From Planctomycetota bacterium (GTDB taxonomy: Bacteria; Planctomycetota; Planctomycetia; Gemmatales; Gemmataceae): DNA of 52,685 nt. The notes beneath the pieces are model-generated. The model worked only from the letters and a program-made list of their open reading frames with translations. It ran no database searches and was not told the origin of the DNA. The stretch is from positions 1-52,685 of the forward strand of contig JAKOSN010000074.1 of assembly GCA_029777335.1 (NCBI GenBank), written 5' to 3'. This document shows positions 5,142 to 14,463 of this stretch, in pieces. Each line of letters opens with the position of its first letter. Position 1 is the stretch's first letter. A program made the translations under genes and the position numbers.

Positions 5142-5783
5142 ATGACGGAGAAACCGCCCCCGACGACCAAGGCGCCGCCCCCGCCACTCTCCCGGGGGGA
5201 TACCAACCAGAATCCGAAAGATATCGGTTTCCTCGCCCTGCTGCGCGAGGATCTCCGCACCCACGGCAACAACCCCTTTGAGCAGGGCTTCTGGGCGCTG
5301 GCCGTCCATCGCTTTGGCAACTGGCGCATGGGCTTCCCCAAGCTCATCCGCGCTCCGCTCACTCTCCTCTATCGGTTCCTCGAAAAATGGGTGGAATGGA
5401 CGTGCGGGATTCATCTTCCTTACACCGTGAAGGTGGGCCGACGCCTGCACATCTGGCATTTTGGCTGTCTCATTCTGCACGCTCGTTCCATTGGCGATGA
5501 TGTCCACCTGCGTCATGCCACCACCTTTGGCGTGGCGCGCACCTTCGATAACCTGGGCATTCCCACCATCGAGGATCGCGTGGATATTGGGTGCGGTGCG
5601 GCCATCCTGGGCAATATCACCGTCGGACACGATAGTGTCATCGGGGCGAACGCGGTGGTGGTTCACGATATTCCGCCCCACTCCATCGCGGTGGGCATCC
5701 CCGCGAAGGTGGTACGCACTCTCAAGCCCGCGGAGACGAGTGCGCCCCCTGCGACGGTTCCGGAATCGACGGTCTCGTCGTGA
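5142..5783 (+). CDS. Left-handed beta-helix acetyltransferase (serine acetyltransferase-like)
   Basis: This 213-residue protein has a proline-rich N-terminus, a helical segment (about 25-85), then hexapeptide repeats from about 95 ([55 protein letters not shown]). The order resembles CysE-type serine acetyltransferases and the colanic-acid and polysaccharide O-acetyltransferases. The genomic context in a glycan locus, directly after a GT2, favours sugar acetylation over cysteine synthesis. GGAGA precedes the ATG. It ends before a strong hairpin shared with the convergent glycosidase gene. Confidence 0.88.
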   Translation: MTEKPPPTTKAPPPPLSRGDTNQNPKDIGFLALLREDLRTHGNNPFEQGFWALAVHRFGNWRMGFPKLIRAPLTLLYRFLEKWVEWTCGIHLPYTVKVGRRLHIWHFGCLILHARSIGDDVHLRHATTFGVARTFDNLGIPTIEDRVDIGCGAAILGNITVGHDSVIGANAVVVHDIPPHSIAVGIPAKVVRTLKPAETSAPPATVPESTVSS

Positions 5784-5796
5784 GAGGGAAACGGCC

Positions 5797-5831
5797 AACG
5801 GGCGTCGTGGGTGAAAACCACGACGCCCGTT
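5797..5831. terminator. Bidirectional terminator-like hairpin
   Basis: A 14-bp perfect stem (AACGGGCGTCGTGG with its complement) closes a 7-nt loop containing GTGAAAA. It lies between the convergent genes ending at 5783 and 5853. T-rich sequence follows on the plus strand (TTGTTC). Confidence 0.8.
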
Positions 5832-5852
5832 GTTCAATTCACCCGTTTCGCA

Positions 5853-7394
5853 CTATTTGCCCTGGGCCGCCTCGACAACCGCCCGGTACTTGGGAGCCTT
5901 GTCGATCGGCTGATCCTGGTATTCCAGCACTCCCCACGACCCCCACTTGCTCGGCTTGCCGACATAGCTGAACACCACATAAACCCCAGCACCCTCGGCA
6001 AACCAGTTCTTGAGATGGGTGCGATAAAGATCGGCCATGCGCGGATCGCGATTCGCCGCAATGAACAGGTCCGTGAGTTTTGCGTTGTTCTCGGCGCCGC
6101 CATGCCCAACGAGGTGTTGCCCTCCTTCATAGGCGATGAGTTGCACCTTGAACCGGCGCGCCAGCTTGGCCTGTTCCTGAATCATCTTGTGATTCTTTCC
6201 CTCCACCTCGGCCTTCAGTCCCGCGAAGAGCTTATCGAGCGACATCTGCGCGGTCTGCTCCGCCTTGTTGGGATCGCCGAATTCATTGCCAAAGTACGGC
6301 GCGATCGCCAATGCATCGGTGTGCTTGTAGGCATCGCCAAAAGTGAGAACCTGCTCGCTCGTCCAGGAATTGGCGGCCTGCGCACTCATCACCCGCACCA
6401 GGCGATCCTTGCCCCCAAATACCTTTTCCCAGATCTTGAAAATCTCCACCGAACGCATCGAGAAGTAAAAGAGCTGGGCCTGGTAGGCATCGTTGCTCAG
6501 CTTGTACTCCTTTCCCTGGTTGGCCGCGTATTGCGCCTGCGGAAACTGACTGTTCCACACCTCGTTGGAGTACTCGATGTACACCTTGCGTTTGGGATCC
6601 AGCTGCTTCTTGACCAGGGTCGCAAACTGCTCGACGTAGTCGTTGTCCGCCAGGTGCGGCATGCAGAACCAGGGATCGGCTCCGCGTTCGTTGGCCAGTT
6701 GGATCATCAGTTCCACAGGCACGCCACTGTCGGTGGAGTAGCGTGCATCCGTCATCTTCGGCCGATCCTTCCAGCTTTTGAGCGGATTGCCGTTGGTGCG
6801 CTGCCAGTCCATGAAACGAAGAACGGGGAAAGGTTCCAGCCGTTTCATGAATTCGGGGTGGAAGGGAGATTTGGCCTTCTCGAATCCCGGCATCCACACA
6901 TGCAGGTTGCGAATGGGGTCCTTTGGATCGCTCTCGGTGATGTCGACCTGAATTCCGCCATCTCCGGGAGTTACCTCGACCTCGATCCGCCCGGGTTTGT
7001 CCACCAGGACCCTGGTCACATCCCAGCGCTTGATCTCGACCTTCCCCGTCCCCTCGTAGGTCGCCACATACTTCCCGCCGGGATAATGCCCGTTGATTTC
7101 GCGCACCAGGAGCGTGGAAACCGCCTGCCCCGGTTTCAAAAGAGGATAACCCTCGGCATTGTAGGCAATATTCTCCTTGTCGCCGACGATCCAGGGACGC
7201 GAAGCCTTGAAGGTATCAACCAGGTCCCATTCCCGGGAATAGTCGATGACACTGGCCAGGTTCATACCCAGAACGGGTTTGGCCGGTTCCACCTTGTCCT
7301 CACCACCGAGCGAGGCAAGCCGCGCGCTGCACCCCACGCCGAAGCAAAGCGTGAACCAACCGATCCCGAGAATCAGGGAACGACGATCAGCCAT
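5853..7394 (-). CDS. Exported clan-A-type glycoside hydrolase, likely lipoprotein
   Basis: The 513-residue product has a hydrophobic N-terminus ending in FGVGC, so Cys22 may be lipidated. The TIM-barrel part contains YIEYSNEVWNSQ, where the Asn-Glu pair fits the clan A acid/base, and IAYEGGQHL, where Glu fits the nucleophile. A retaining polysaccharide hydrolase or lyase-like role is inferred; the exact GH family is not assignable by eye. The ATG overlaps the end of the upstream synthase-like gene by 8 bases and has GGAGGAGG upstream, so translation is coupled. In cellulose and alginate-type operons, a hydrolase beside the synthase trims the product, and that is the likely job here. Confidence 0.82.
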   Translation of the reverse strand: MADRRSLILGIGWFTLCFGVGCSARLASLGGEDKVEPAKPVLGMNLASVIDYSREWDLVDTFKASRPWIVGDKENIAYNAEGYPLLKPGQAVSTLLVREINGHYPGGKYVATYEGTGKVEIKRWDVTRVLVDKPGRIEVEVTPGDGGIQVDITESDPKDPIRNLHVWMPGFEKAKSPFHPEFMKRLEPFPVLRFMDWQRTNGNPLKSWKDRPKMTDARYSTDSGVPVELMIQLANERGADPWFCMPHLADNDYVEQFATLVKKQLDPKRKVYIEYSNEVWNSQFPQAQYAANQGKEYKLSNDAYQAQLFYFSMRSVEIFKIWEKVFGGKDRLVRVMSAQAANSWTSEQVLTFGDAYKHTDALAIAPYFGNEFGDPNKAEQTAQMSLDKLFAGLKAEVEGKNHKMIQEQAKLARRFKVQLIAYEGGQHLVGHGGAENNAKLTDLFIAANRDPRMADLYRTHLKNWFAEGAGVYVVFSYVGKPSKWGSWGVLEYQDQPIDKAPKYRAVVEAAQGK

Positions 7395-8592
7395 GACCTT
7401 CCTCCTCCTTTCGGGGAGTGCGTTCCCAGCCTTTTTGCCGACGAACCAGGAACGCAAACAGGATGGGAATCTTGGCCAACACAAAGAAAGGAGCCTTGAG
7501 CAAACTGGCAAAGGGCAACATGGTGCGCCCGTAACGTACCCAGACCAGAAAGAGCGAGGCAAACACGCCCACACCAAAACCAGCCAGAGTCAGGGCGGGC
7601 CAGGCCGATTCACCCAGCAGCCAGCAGAGAACCAACCCCGCCAGGAGGGCGCCCCACAGGAGGAACAGAAGCGATTGGGGCAGAACACTCAGTTCCAGCG
7701 CCAGCCCCAGGAGGGTGGGGCGAAAACGGATCACGCTGGCCGTTAGAAGCCGGGGCGCCTGGGTGAGGATCGTTTGCAAATGGCCATGCACCCAGCGCGT
7801 TTGCTGCTTGCGGGCGGCCTGTTCGCCAATCGGCAATTCGCTGACCACGCGGGCGTCGGCACAGAATTGCGGCGGGGTTCCGGCCAGGGCGAGGTCGATG
7901 CCCAGTTGCATGTCCTCGACCAGGTTCCCCGTCGCCAGCGGGGCGTCCTTGATCAACGCCCAGGGGAAGGCCATCCCCGTCCCGGTCAACAGACAGGGCA
8001 TGCCCAGTCGCGCCATCCCCAGGGGACGAGCCACGTTCTTGAAAAAGAACGTGAACGCCGACAGCTGCGCCTTCGGTCCGCCCGCCTCGGGCGCGGTCAT
8101 GGTATAGGCCGCCTGGATGGGACACCCCGTTGTCATCGCCGCCTGCGCCATCTGCTCCAGTGACCCCGGGACCACCTGGCAATCGGCATCGACAATCACC
8201 ACCACCGCGGGGGGGTCTTTCTCCAGATGACGCACTCCAAAATCGAGTGCGTACCCTTTGCCTCGTTTCTCGGCATCGGTTCGTTCGATCACCTCGGCAC
8301 CGAGGGAACGGGCTATTTCTGCAGTGCGATCCCCGGGGATGCAATTATCGGCCACCACCAGGAGACGATCCCCAGGAACCAGTTGTGCGCTGAGCCCCTT
8401 CACCGTAGCGCCTATGCCATCCTGTTCGTTGTGGGCGGGGACAAGGACCGCGCAGCGTGGCCGCCTCGCTCCCGGAGCGGGCTTCTGCGGGCGTGGCAGA
8501 AGTGCCAGGAGCGACTCAAGGATGAGCACTCCCATGGAAACCGCCACGGGCACTGCCAGCACACAGAGGATCATCTGCACCCAGAACATCAT
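7387..8592 (-). CDS. Membrane GT2 glycosyltransferase, synthase-like
   Basis: This 401-residue protein has a hydrophobic N-terminal segment, a GT2 domain opening CAVLVPAHNEQDGIG, and the motifs VIVDADCQ (DxD), NLVEDMQLG (catalytic ED) and QQTRW (the Q-x-x-RW element of processive synthases). At least three membrane segments follow from about residue 300. This set matches cellulose/hyaluronan/poly-GlcNAc synthases and related cell-wall glycosyltransferases. It sits in a leftward operon with a phosphodiester glycosidase, SGNH hydrolase, another GT2 and a glycosidase. It likely polymerises or extends a polysaccharide at the inner membrane. The substrate is unknown. Confidence 0.92.
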   Translation of the reverse strand: MMFWVQMILCVLAVPVAVSMGVLILESLLALLPRPQKPAPGARRPRCAVLVPAHNEQDGIGATVKGLSAQLVPGDRLLVVADNCIPGDRTAEIARSLGAEVIERTDAEKRGKGYALDFGVRHLEKDPPAVVVIVDADCQVVPGSLEQMAQAAMTTGCPIQAAYTMTAPEAGGPKAQLSAFTFFFKNVARPLGMARLGMPCLLTGTGMAFPWALIKDAPLATGNLVEDMQLGIDLALAGTPPQFCADARVVSELPIGEQAARKQQTRWVHGHLQTILTQAPRLLTASVIRFRPTLLGLALELSVLPQSLLFLLWGALLAGLVLCWLLGESAWPALTLAGFGVGVFASLFLVWVRYGRTMLPFASLLKAPFFVLAKIPILFAFLVRRQKGWERTPRKEEEGHG

Positions 8593-8630
8593 CTTGTCCC
8601 CTGCGAATCCCTGAAAATCTCTCTATCAAC

Positions 8631-9791
8631 CTACGAAATCGACTCGCTGCGTGCCCCGTGGCCTCCCGCCGCCTGTCTTCGTCGCACGCGCTGACGCCAC
8701 GACCATCCCAGCAGCAACAACAAGCTAATCGTTCCGCCAATCAGGAACGCCGTGCGCACCTTGTACACGCGCACCCAGGTGACGACCTCACAGTACAGCC
8801 GCGTGGTCCAGGGCGCTTCCCAGTCGGTCAGCGCCGGAAACGGCTCCTTCGACCGCTGCAACCCGGTGAACCCCAGGTTGACTGCCACATAGCGTAATGT
8901 GCCAGGGGTGGTCTGCAACCCCGCCGGACGATTGATCACCACGGCTCGGCCATCGCCTTCGCGGCCGACCAGCGTGGAACTTCCTCCGCCATCCAGAACG
9001 ATCGCCTCGGTGGCTCCGGCGGCCTGAAGGATACGTGCGCCATCGTACAAACTTAAGCCCACACTCACACCAGGATGATAACCGTCGGCGATAACCAGGA
9101 TAAGCACACGTCCCTCGTCGGCGCTCCCGGCGAGAGTCCGTGCGTGAGCCGGTCCTGGCTTCAGAGCAGTTTGCCCCGCGCTGAGGAGGATTGAAGTTTC
9201 GGGGGGATCCACATCGACAAAGTAGAACGACCCGAAAGCGATTTCGGGGGAGGCATCGCGCACTCGTTCGGGGGACGCCATGAACGCGCGCCCCTTGCAC
9301 AGGCCAAACATCCACGTTCCGGGCTTCGGTTCGGCCTGGCGATCCTGCCCTACCCAGACCGGCTCGCTCAGAAACACTGGCGAGCCGTTGGCGGCCGGAA
9401 AAGGCCAGTAGGCCACCGTGTTTACAGCCAGTTGCACGTCCGCATTCTGCTCCAGAAAGGAGCGTGTATTCTGAGCAGATGCCGCCTGGATCGGATTGCC
9501 CCCAGGTCCCGTGCGCTGATGAATGGGGCTGACGCGATAGCCGATCCCCGGTGTTTGCAGATCGATCCAGACGACCAGCCAGTCGACTTCTTCGGGAGAC
9601 TCGCGCCGCCAGCGCTGCATGCGCACCCCCTCGAAGGGATAACCATCCTGGGTGAGGCGACCAAAGGGCGGAGCCTGTACCATCCTCGTTTGCAGATAGG
9701 CAGTCCCGACCGGCGCGGGTTCTGCCGACACGTCTCGTCCTCCCAGCAGCAAGACAAGAAACACGAGATGGGCCTGGACGATTTTCGCCAT
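8631..9791 (-). CDS. Phosphodiester glycosidase (NAGPA-domain) exported protein
   Basis: The 386-residue protein has an N-terminal signal peptide (cleavage near DVSA-EP) and a C-terminal membrane helix followed by Arg-rich residues, so the catalytic domain faces the periplasm. The DUF2233/NAGPA domain is shown by AVNTVAYWPF, ILVIADGYHPG and especially IVLDGGGSSTLV, followed by VVINRPAG. The family hydrolyses sugar phosphodiesters, for example uncovering phosphoglycosylated residues. It lies 38 bases upstream of the synthase-like GT2. This suggests a phosphodiester in the polysaccharide or its carrier, which is inference. Confidence 0.9.
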   Translation of the reverse strand: MAKIVQAHLVFLVLLLGGRDVSAEPAPVGTAYLQTRMVQAPPFGRLTQDGYPFEGVRMQRWRRESPEEVDWLVVWIDLQTPGIGYRVSPIHQRTGPGGNPIQAASAQNTRSFLEQNADVQLAVNTVAYWPFPAANGSPVFLSEPVWVGQDRQAEPKPGTWMFGLCKGRAFMASPERVRDASPEIAFGSFYFVDVDPPETSILLSAGQTALKPGPAHARTLAGSADEGRVLILVIADGYHPGVSVGLSLYDGARILQAAGATEAIVLDGGGSSTLVGREGDGRAVVINRPAGLQTTPGTLRYVAVNLGFTGLQRSKEPFPALTDWEAPWTTRLYCEVVTWVRVYKVRTAFLIGGTISLLLLLGWSWRQRVRRRQAAGGHGARSESIS

Positions 9792-9804
9792 GACGAGGAT
9801 CCTT

Positions 9805-10572
9805 TTAGAAACCCTTGCCAGTGAGGAGTGGGTGCAGAATCGGACCGATCTTGCTGTTCAGCGTTTCATACCCGGCGGCCGTGAGATGGAATGCGTCGCG
9901 CGCATAGGGCGCGCTCATGCGACCCTCGACCGCAAAGAATGGGTCACAATCGACAACCGTCAACCGTGCTCCCTGCCGAGCGCGCAACCAGCGATTCACC
10001 GTCTCAACCGCGTTCAGGGTCTCGTCAGACCAGACGGGCCGACGTGCCAGGGGAACAGGCCCAACAGGAAAGATGGTCAGGACCACCACGTGGACCGGTT
10101 CGGAGGCCAGTCGGTTGAGAATCCTCTCCAGATTGGCCTGACAATCCTCGAGGATCTCCTGCTTGCGGTGAGGAAACGACCCAATCCCTTTAAGATCGTT
10201 GATGCCCACCTGAAGCACCACCATGTGCGGGTTCAGGGCCAGAACATCGCGTTCGAGCCGGAGGAGCACCTGAGCCGTGGTATCGCCACCCCGTCCACGG
10301 TTGATCCACTGCGTTTGCTCGATGGACGGTAAGGACTCCCACTGTTCGATCCGTGAATCGCCCACCAGCACGATCCGCTTTTGCCCGGACTCGGGAGGTT
10401 GCTGCACCGCGTTCAACGATTGAAAATGCCGTGCACTTGTGGGATCCAGTCGCACCGCCTCGGCGTCGTGGTAGTAACTCAGCCCCAGATGGTAGAGGCG
10501 AACGTTCAACCACACCGAGAAAAGGAGCAGGAGGGTGAGCAGGCAGAGTGCCACGCGAATCTTCCAACTCAT
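9805..10572 (-). CDS. SGNH/GDSL-family hydrolase, membrane-anchored
   Basis: This 255-residue protein has an N-terminal membrane helix (about 5-24). The SGNH blocks are VLVGDSRIEQW (Ser73), RGRGGDT, LQVGINDLKG and DAFHLTAAG with the Asp-x-x-His pair. These enzymes usually remove or transfer acyl groups on sugars. The start at 10572 follows a GGAGAGGAG tract. It lies 13 bases upstream of the phosphodiester glycosidase. Deacetylation or acetyl transfer on the exported glycan is the natural guess, since the locus also has two acyltransferases. Confidence 0.92.
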   Translation of the reverse strand: MSWKIRVALCLLTLLLLFSVWLNVRLYHLGLSYYHDAEAVRLDPTSARHFQSLNAVQQPPESGQKRIVLVGDSRIEQWESLPSIEQTQWINRGRGGDTTAQVLLRLERDVLALNPHMVVLQVGINDLKGIGSFPHRKQEILEDCQANLERILNRLASEPVHVVVLTIFPVGPVPLARRPVWSDETLNAVETVNRWLRARQGARLTVVDCDPFFAVEGRMSAPYARDAFHLTAAGYETLNSKIGPILHPLLTGKGF

Positions 10573-10689
10573 GACCGTTCTCCTCTCCTCCGCACGGGTT
10601 GGCGAGGACTCGAAGTCGCGCAAGGGCAGCAATGATCTCTCATCCGCCGCCCCGCGCTGGCCGGAGCAGGCGAACGGCAGCCCCGGCGC

Positions 10690-11682
10690 TCACTTGTATT
10701 CGATGAGGGTTGCTTTCTCCGCACGCCAGCGTTGCTGATGGTAGCGCACCTGCCCGAACATTTGCGGAATCTTCCCCAGCACCGTGAAAAAGGCATACAC
10801 TCGCGCTTCAGGTGATCCGTCGCCATGCCGACGGCGAGAGCGATAGATGCGGACCATTTGCAACGGATAGAGCAGCACCAGCAGAGCGCTGAGACCACAG
10901 GTGAAGGGAGCCAGGGCCAGGGCAATGAACGGCAAGAACAGGAGACCAAGGCCCCACACCCAGTTGCTGCGATATTCCTTCCCCCACATCGGCGCTGGAC
11001 CGCTTCTGGTGAGCTGGTAGTTCGAGGCAAACGCCCAGCCGGCCCGCACCGAACGTTTCCACCATTGACTGAAGCGTGTCATCGCGGCATCGTGGAGGGT
11101 CATGTCGGCGTCGATGCGCATGATCTTCCACCCGGCCAGGCGCAGGCGATGACACAATTCGGGTTCCTCGCCCGCGATCAGTTCGGGCCGATATTTCCCC
11201 ACACTCTGAAAGGGCGCGACACGCATCAGCACATCGCCGCCACAGGCATCGGCCTCGCCGACCGGCGTATTCCACTCCAGGTCGCAGAGCAGGTTGTATC
11301 GCGTGGCCGTGGGAAAACGCTCGCGCCGGCGCCCGCAAACTGCCGCCACCTGGGCATTCTTTTCCATCGTTTGCAGGGCACGTTCGAGAAAGCCGGGGAG
11401 CACCTCGCAATCCCCATCGACAAAGAGGACATATTCCAGTTGCGGCTGCGCCTGGAGCAACCGATCAAATCCGCCGTTGCGCGCGCGGGCCGCCGTGAAT
11501 GGCACCGAGAGATCCAGCTGCACGCATTCCACCCCCAGACCGCGTGCCAGGTCCACGCTACCATCGGTCGAGTTGGAATCAACATAGACCACAGCGCGCA
11601 CCTGTTTCACGACGGATTCGAGGCACCGACGCAACCGTTCGCCTTCATTGCGGCCGATCGCCACCACGCCAACTTCTGCCAT
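10690..11682 (-). CDS. GT2-family glycosyltransferase with C-terminal membrane segments
   Basis: The 330-residue enzyme opens VGVVAIGRNEGERL. It carries VYVDSNSTDGS and VLFVDGDCEV (DxD), and AGEEPELCHRLRLAG as the catalytic ED-like segment. Two hydrophobic stretches follow near residues 235-285. The ATG at 11682 was chosen because the longer frame upstream has no homology-like content. It heads a leftward operon with the SGNH, NAGPA, synthase and glycosidase genes, and is divergent from the acyltransferase. The 137-bp gap between the two starts must hold both promoters, but I see no convincing consensus box there. Confidence 0.9.
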   Translation of the reverse strand: MAEVGVVAIGRNEGERLRRCLESVVKQVRAVVYVDSNSTDGSVDLARGLGVECVQLDLSVPFTAARARNGGFDRLLQAQPQLEYVLFVDGDCEVLPGFLERALQTMEKNAQVAAVCGRRRERFPTATRYNLLCDLEWNTPVGEADACGGDVLMRVAPFQSVGKYRPELIAGEEPELCHRLRLAGWKIMRIDADMTLHDAAMTRFSQWWKRSVRAGWAFASNYQLTRSGPAPMWGKEYRSNWVWGLGLLFLPFIALALAPFTCGLSALLVLLYPLQMVRIYRSRRRHGDGSPEARVYAFFTVLGKIPQMFGQVRYHQQRWRAEKATLIEYK

Positions 11683-11819
11683 AGTACGGGTCTCGTGTGC
11701 ACCACTGCTCCGCACATGGCGGATATACCGGGGAATCCGATTGCTGATTGTCCACCGAGCACCTAGAATCTGCAAACAGAATTCGGTGCCGATCCCAACC
11801 ACCAACTCACGGGTTGACG

Positions 11820-13133
11820 ATGAGCGAACCGTTGACGCATCAAGCCTATCTTGCGCGCAATTATCTGCCGGAACTGGATGGGATGCGGGCGCTGAGTGTT
11901 CTCATCGTGGTCAGCGTCCACATGCACGATAAACCGATGCTGTGGCACTGGCTGGGCGGATGGCAAGGGGTCACCGTTTTCTTCGTGCTTTCGGGATATC
12001 TGATCACCACGCTGGCACTTCGTGAAGAAGCCGAACGGGGGTGGCTGTCCCTCAAGGCGTTCTACATTCGCCGCTCGTTTCGCATCTTTCCGCTGTACTA
12101 CTTCACTCTCGCCCTGTACTGCTTCCTGATTTTCACCCCATTGCCAGGGTTGAGCGGTTTCGTCAAGGAGAAGGTCCAACCCCTCAAGGAGGCGCTGCCC
12201 TGGTATCTGCTCTACATGCAGGAAGTACCGCATTTTTATGGCGTGGACATCACCCAGGAAGACGGCACGGTCACTCATACGCACACGAACATTCCGTTCT
12301 ACCAGAGCTGGTCGCTTGGTATCGAAGAGAAATTCTACCTGGTATGGCCTCTGTTGATCTTTGTGTGGCTGCGCGGTCAACCCCGAGGGCGTTACTGGGT
12401 GACGGTGCTGCTCGTTGTCTTTTTCGCCCTGTTGCGCCCGCTCTTTTCGCCCTTGCAGGAAGAGGCGGGCATGCGTGAACTGGCGGAATGCCTGGCGCCC
12501 TATTATTCGATCATCATCGGGTGTTTGCTCGCTTTGATGATGAATGAGAAGCACTGGTACGAGCGGATGCGTTTCCTCGGCACGCCGTTGTGGACCAACC
12601 TGGTGCTGGCGCTCTTCCTCTTTCTGCACTTCGCACGCCCCGAGATCCCTGAACAACAACAGCTGGGGAAGTTGCTCGGCTATCTGTGCGACACCTTCTA
12701 CATCATTGTGACTACCATTCTGCTCGCCTGTGTGCTTATGGGCGAGGGCTGGCTCCAAAAGGCGCTGCGCTGGCAGCCGCTGGTGTTTATCGGCAAACTC
12801 TCCTATGGCATCTACCTGATTCACATCCTGTGTTTGGGGGTGGCGCAGGCAGTCATCTGGAAGATCTTCGGCACCGGCAAGTTCGCGCAACCCGACGATT
12901 ACTACAACAAGCTCGTCCCCTGGCAACGGCTGATCGACCTGGGTGACATGCTCGCCAACCGACCTCTGGCGGTCCTGGCCAGCGTTCTTGCCTTTGTGGC
13001 TGCCTGTGCGATGGCAATCGGCGCCGCGTGGGTGCTCAATCACCTGATTGAAAAGCCCTGCATCACCATGGGACGCAAATGGTCGAAGAAGGTTCTGACC
13101 GAAACCAGGGTGCTGGTGCCCAAGACGACCTGA
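11820..13133 (+). CDS. Acyltransferase 3 family membrane O-acyltransferase (OafA-like)
   Basis: This 437-residue protein has about ten membrane helices. The family signature is clear: LPELDGMRALSVLIVVSVHMH with the conserved His, FFVLSGYLIT, FYIRRSFRIFPLYY with the R-x-x-R(I)-x-P motif, and WSLGIEEKFYLVWP. These enzymes acylate (usually acetylate) sugars of O-antigens and exopolysaccharides at the membrane. The start at 11820 follows the divergent promoter region. It is followed 15 bases later by a GT4 gene, making a two-gene rightward unit. Confidence 0.95.
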   Translation: MSEPLTHQAYLARNYLPELDGMRALSVLIVVSVHMHDKPMLWHWLGGWQGVTVFFVLSGYLITTLALREEAERGWLSLKAFYIRRSFRIFPLYYFTLALYCFLIFTPLPGLSGFVKEKVQPLKEALPWYLLYMQEVPHFYGVDITQEDGTVTHTHTNIPFYQSWSLGIEEKFYLVWPLLIFVWLRGQPRGRYWVTVLLVVFFALLRPLFSPLQEEAGMRELAECLAPYYSIIIGCLLALMMNEKHWYERMRFLGTPLWTNLVLALFLFLHFARPEIPEQQQLGKLLGYLCDTFYIIVTTILLACVLMGEGWLQKALRWQPLVFIGKLSYGIYLIHILCLGVAQAVIWKIFGTGKFAQPDDYYNKLVPWQRLIDLGDMLANRPLAVLASVLAFVAACAMAIGAAWVLNHLIEKPCITMGRKWSKKVLTETRVLVPKTT

Positions 13134-13148
13134 GGAGCGAGGTGGAGC

Positions 13149-14453
13149 GTGCGTTTGCGTGTGCTGTTGATCGCGGAAGCTTGCAATCCCACCTGGACCA
13201 GTGTGCCGCTCGTGGGCTACAGCATGAGCCGCGCGCTCGCCAGCCACCCAGAGCTGGAGGTCACCCTGGTCACTCACGTCCGCAATCGAGAGGGACTGAA
13301 GGGCGATCCGCTCCACCACAAGGCCGACATTGTCTACATCGACAATGAATGGGTCGCCAAACCCCTGTATACGCTGAGCAAACTGATCCGCGGCGGGCAA
13401 ACGCTGTCGTGGACGATTGACACGGCAATGTCCTGGCCGAGTTACATGGTTTTTGAGCTTCAGGTGCACCATCACTTCCAGAACCAGTTACTCCGCCGCG
13501 ATTTTGATCTGATTCATCGTGTCACCCCGTTGACACCCACGCAGGGCAGCCCGCTGGCAGCGCGCACCCGTGTGCCCATGCTGATCGGTCCGCTCAATGG
13601 CGGGCTCCCCTGGCCGCGCGAGTATCCCGAACTGCGCCGACAGGAACGCGAATGGCTGGTGCCTTTGCGCGGCGCCTACCGCTACGCCCCCTTTTACCGT
13701 TCGACCTATCGTCATCTGGCCGGGGTGATCGCGGGCAGTCGGCACACCGCCACCGAGATCCCCTCGTACTTCAAGGGGAAGCGCTTTTATCTTCCTGAAA
13801 ATGGCGTGAATCCTGAGCGGTTCCCTCTTTCGCACGACTGGCCCGAGCCCCAGGGGCGTTTTCGCTTTGTCACCGTGGGCCGACTGGTTCCCTACAAGGG
13901 GACCGACCTGACCATCGAGGCGATCAGCCAGTCGCCGTTATTGCGCAGTTGTGAATTTGTCATCATCGGCGACGGTCCGCACCGGCCCGAGCTGGAACGG
14001 CTGGTCCAGCAACACGGGCTGCAGGATTGCGTCTCCTTCCCGGGCTGGGTCGACCAGACCAAACTCGGGGCGGAGCTACGCAAGGCCCAGGCGTTTGTGT
14101 TCCCCAGCCTGCGCGAGTTTGGCGGCGGCGTGGTTCTGGAAGCCCTCGCCAGTGGCCTGCCCTCGATCATCGTGGATTACGGCGGACCGGCAGAGCTGGT
14201 CACACCAGCCTGCGGAACGCTTCTGCCCCTGGTGCCCCGGGTGGAACTCGTCCCCCAGTTGCGTGCCGCGATGGAGGACCTGGCGAGCAACCCCGAACGA
14301 TGCCGTCAGCTGGGGGCAGCCGCCTGTCAGCAGGTGCGCGACAACTTCGTCTGGGAGGTGAAGGCGAAGCGCGTCGTGGAGATGTATCGCGAGTTGCTTG
14401 GCTGCCAGGAGACGGGCGCGACGGTCAATCAGGTCGCGCCCGCCTCGCGGTGA
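13149..14453 (+). CDS. GT4-family glycosyltransferase
   Basis: The 434-residue GT-B enzyme starts at GTG 13149, preceded by GGAGCGAGGTGGAG. The C-terminal nucleotide-sugar domain is plain: RFVTVGRLVPYKGTDL, VIIGDGPHRPELERL, FPSLREFGGGVVLEALASGLP with the E-x7-E motif, and a following GGPAEL. It should transfer a sugar from an NDP donor to the growing glycan with retention. Its last codons contain a 10-bp hairpin, and its stop is 10 bases from that of the convergent polymerase gene. Confidence 0.93.
   Translation: MRLRVLLIAEACNPTWTSVPLVGYSMSRALASHPELEVTLVTHVRNREGLKGDPLHHKADIVYIDNEWVAKPLYTLSKLIRGGQTLSWTIDTAMSWPSYMVFELQVHHHFQNQLLRRDFDLIHRVTPLTPTQGSPLAARTRVPMLIGPLNGGLPWPREYPELRRQEREWLVPLRGAYRYAPFYRSTYRHLAGVIAGSRHTATEIPSYFKGKRFYLPENGVNPERFPLSHDWPEPQGRFRFVTVGRLVPYKGTDLTIEAISQSPLLRSCEFVIIGDGPHRPELERLVQQHGLQDCVSFPGWVDQTKLGAELRKAQAFVFPSLREFGGGVVLEALASGLPSIIVDYGGPAELVTPACGTLLPLVPRVELVPQLRAAMEDLASNPERCRQLGAAACQQVRDNFVWEVKAKRVVEMYRELLGCQETGATVNQVAPASR
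14413..14442. terminator. Hairpin at the convergent gene ends
   Basis: A perfect 10-bp stem, CGGGCGCGAC with GTCGCGCCCG, has a 10-nt loop inside the last codons of the GT4 gene. The convergent polymerase-like gene stops only 10 bases beyond this gene, so the hairpin may end transcription from both sides. No T run follows. Confidence 0.5.
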
Positions 14454-14463
14454 TGAAACACCC

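Noticed and set aside
11763..13475. 570-codon minus-strand frame over the acyltransferase
   Set aside because: The plus strand carries a clear acyltransferase 3 family protein with its signature motifs; the minus frame has none.
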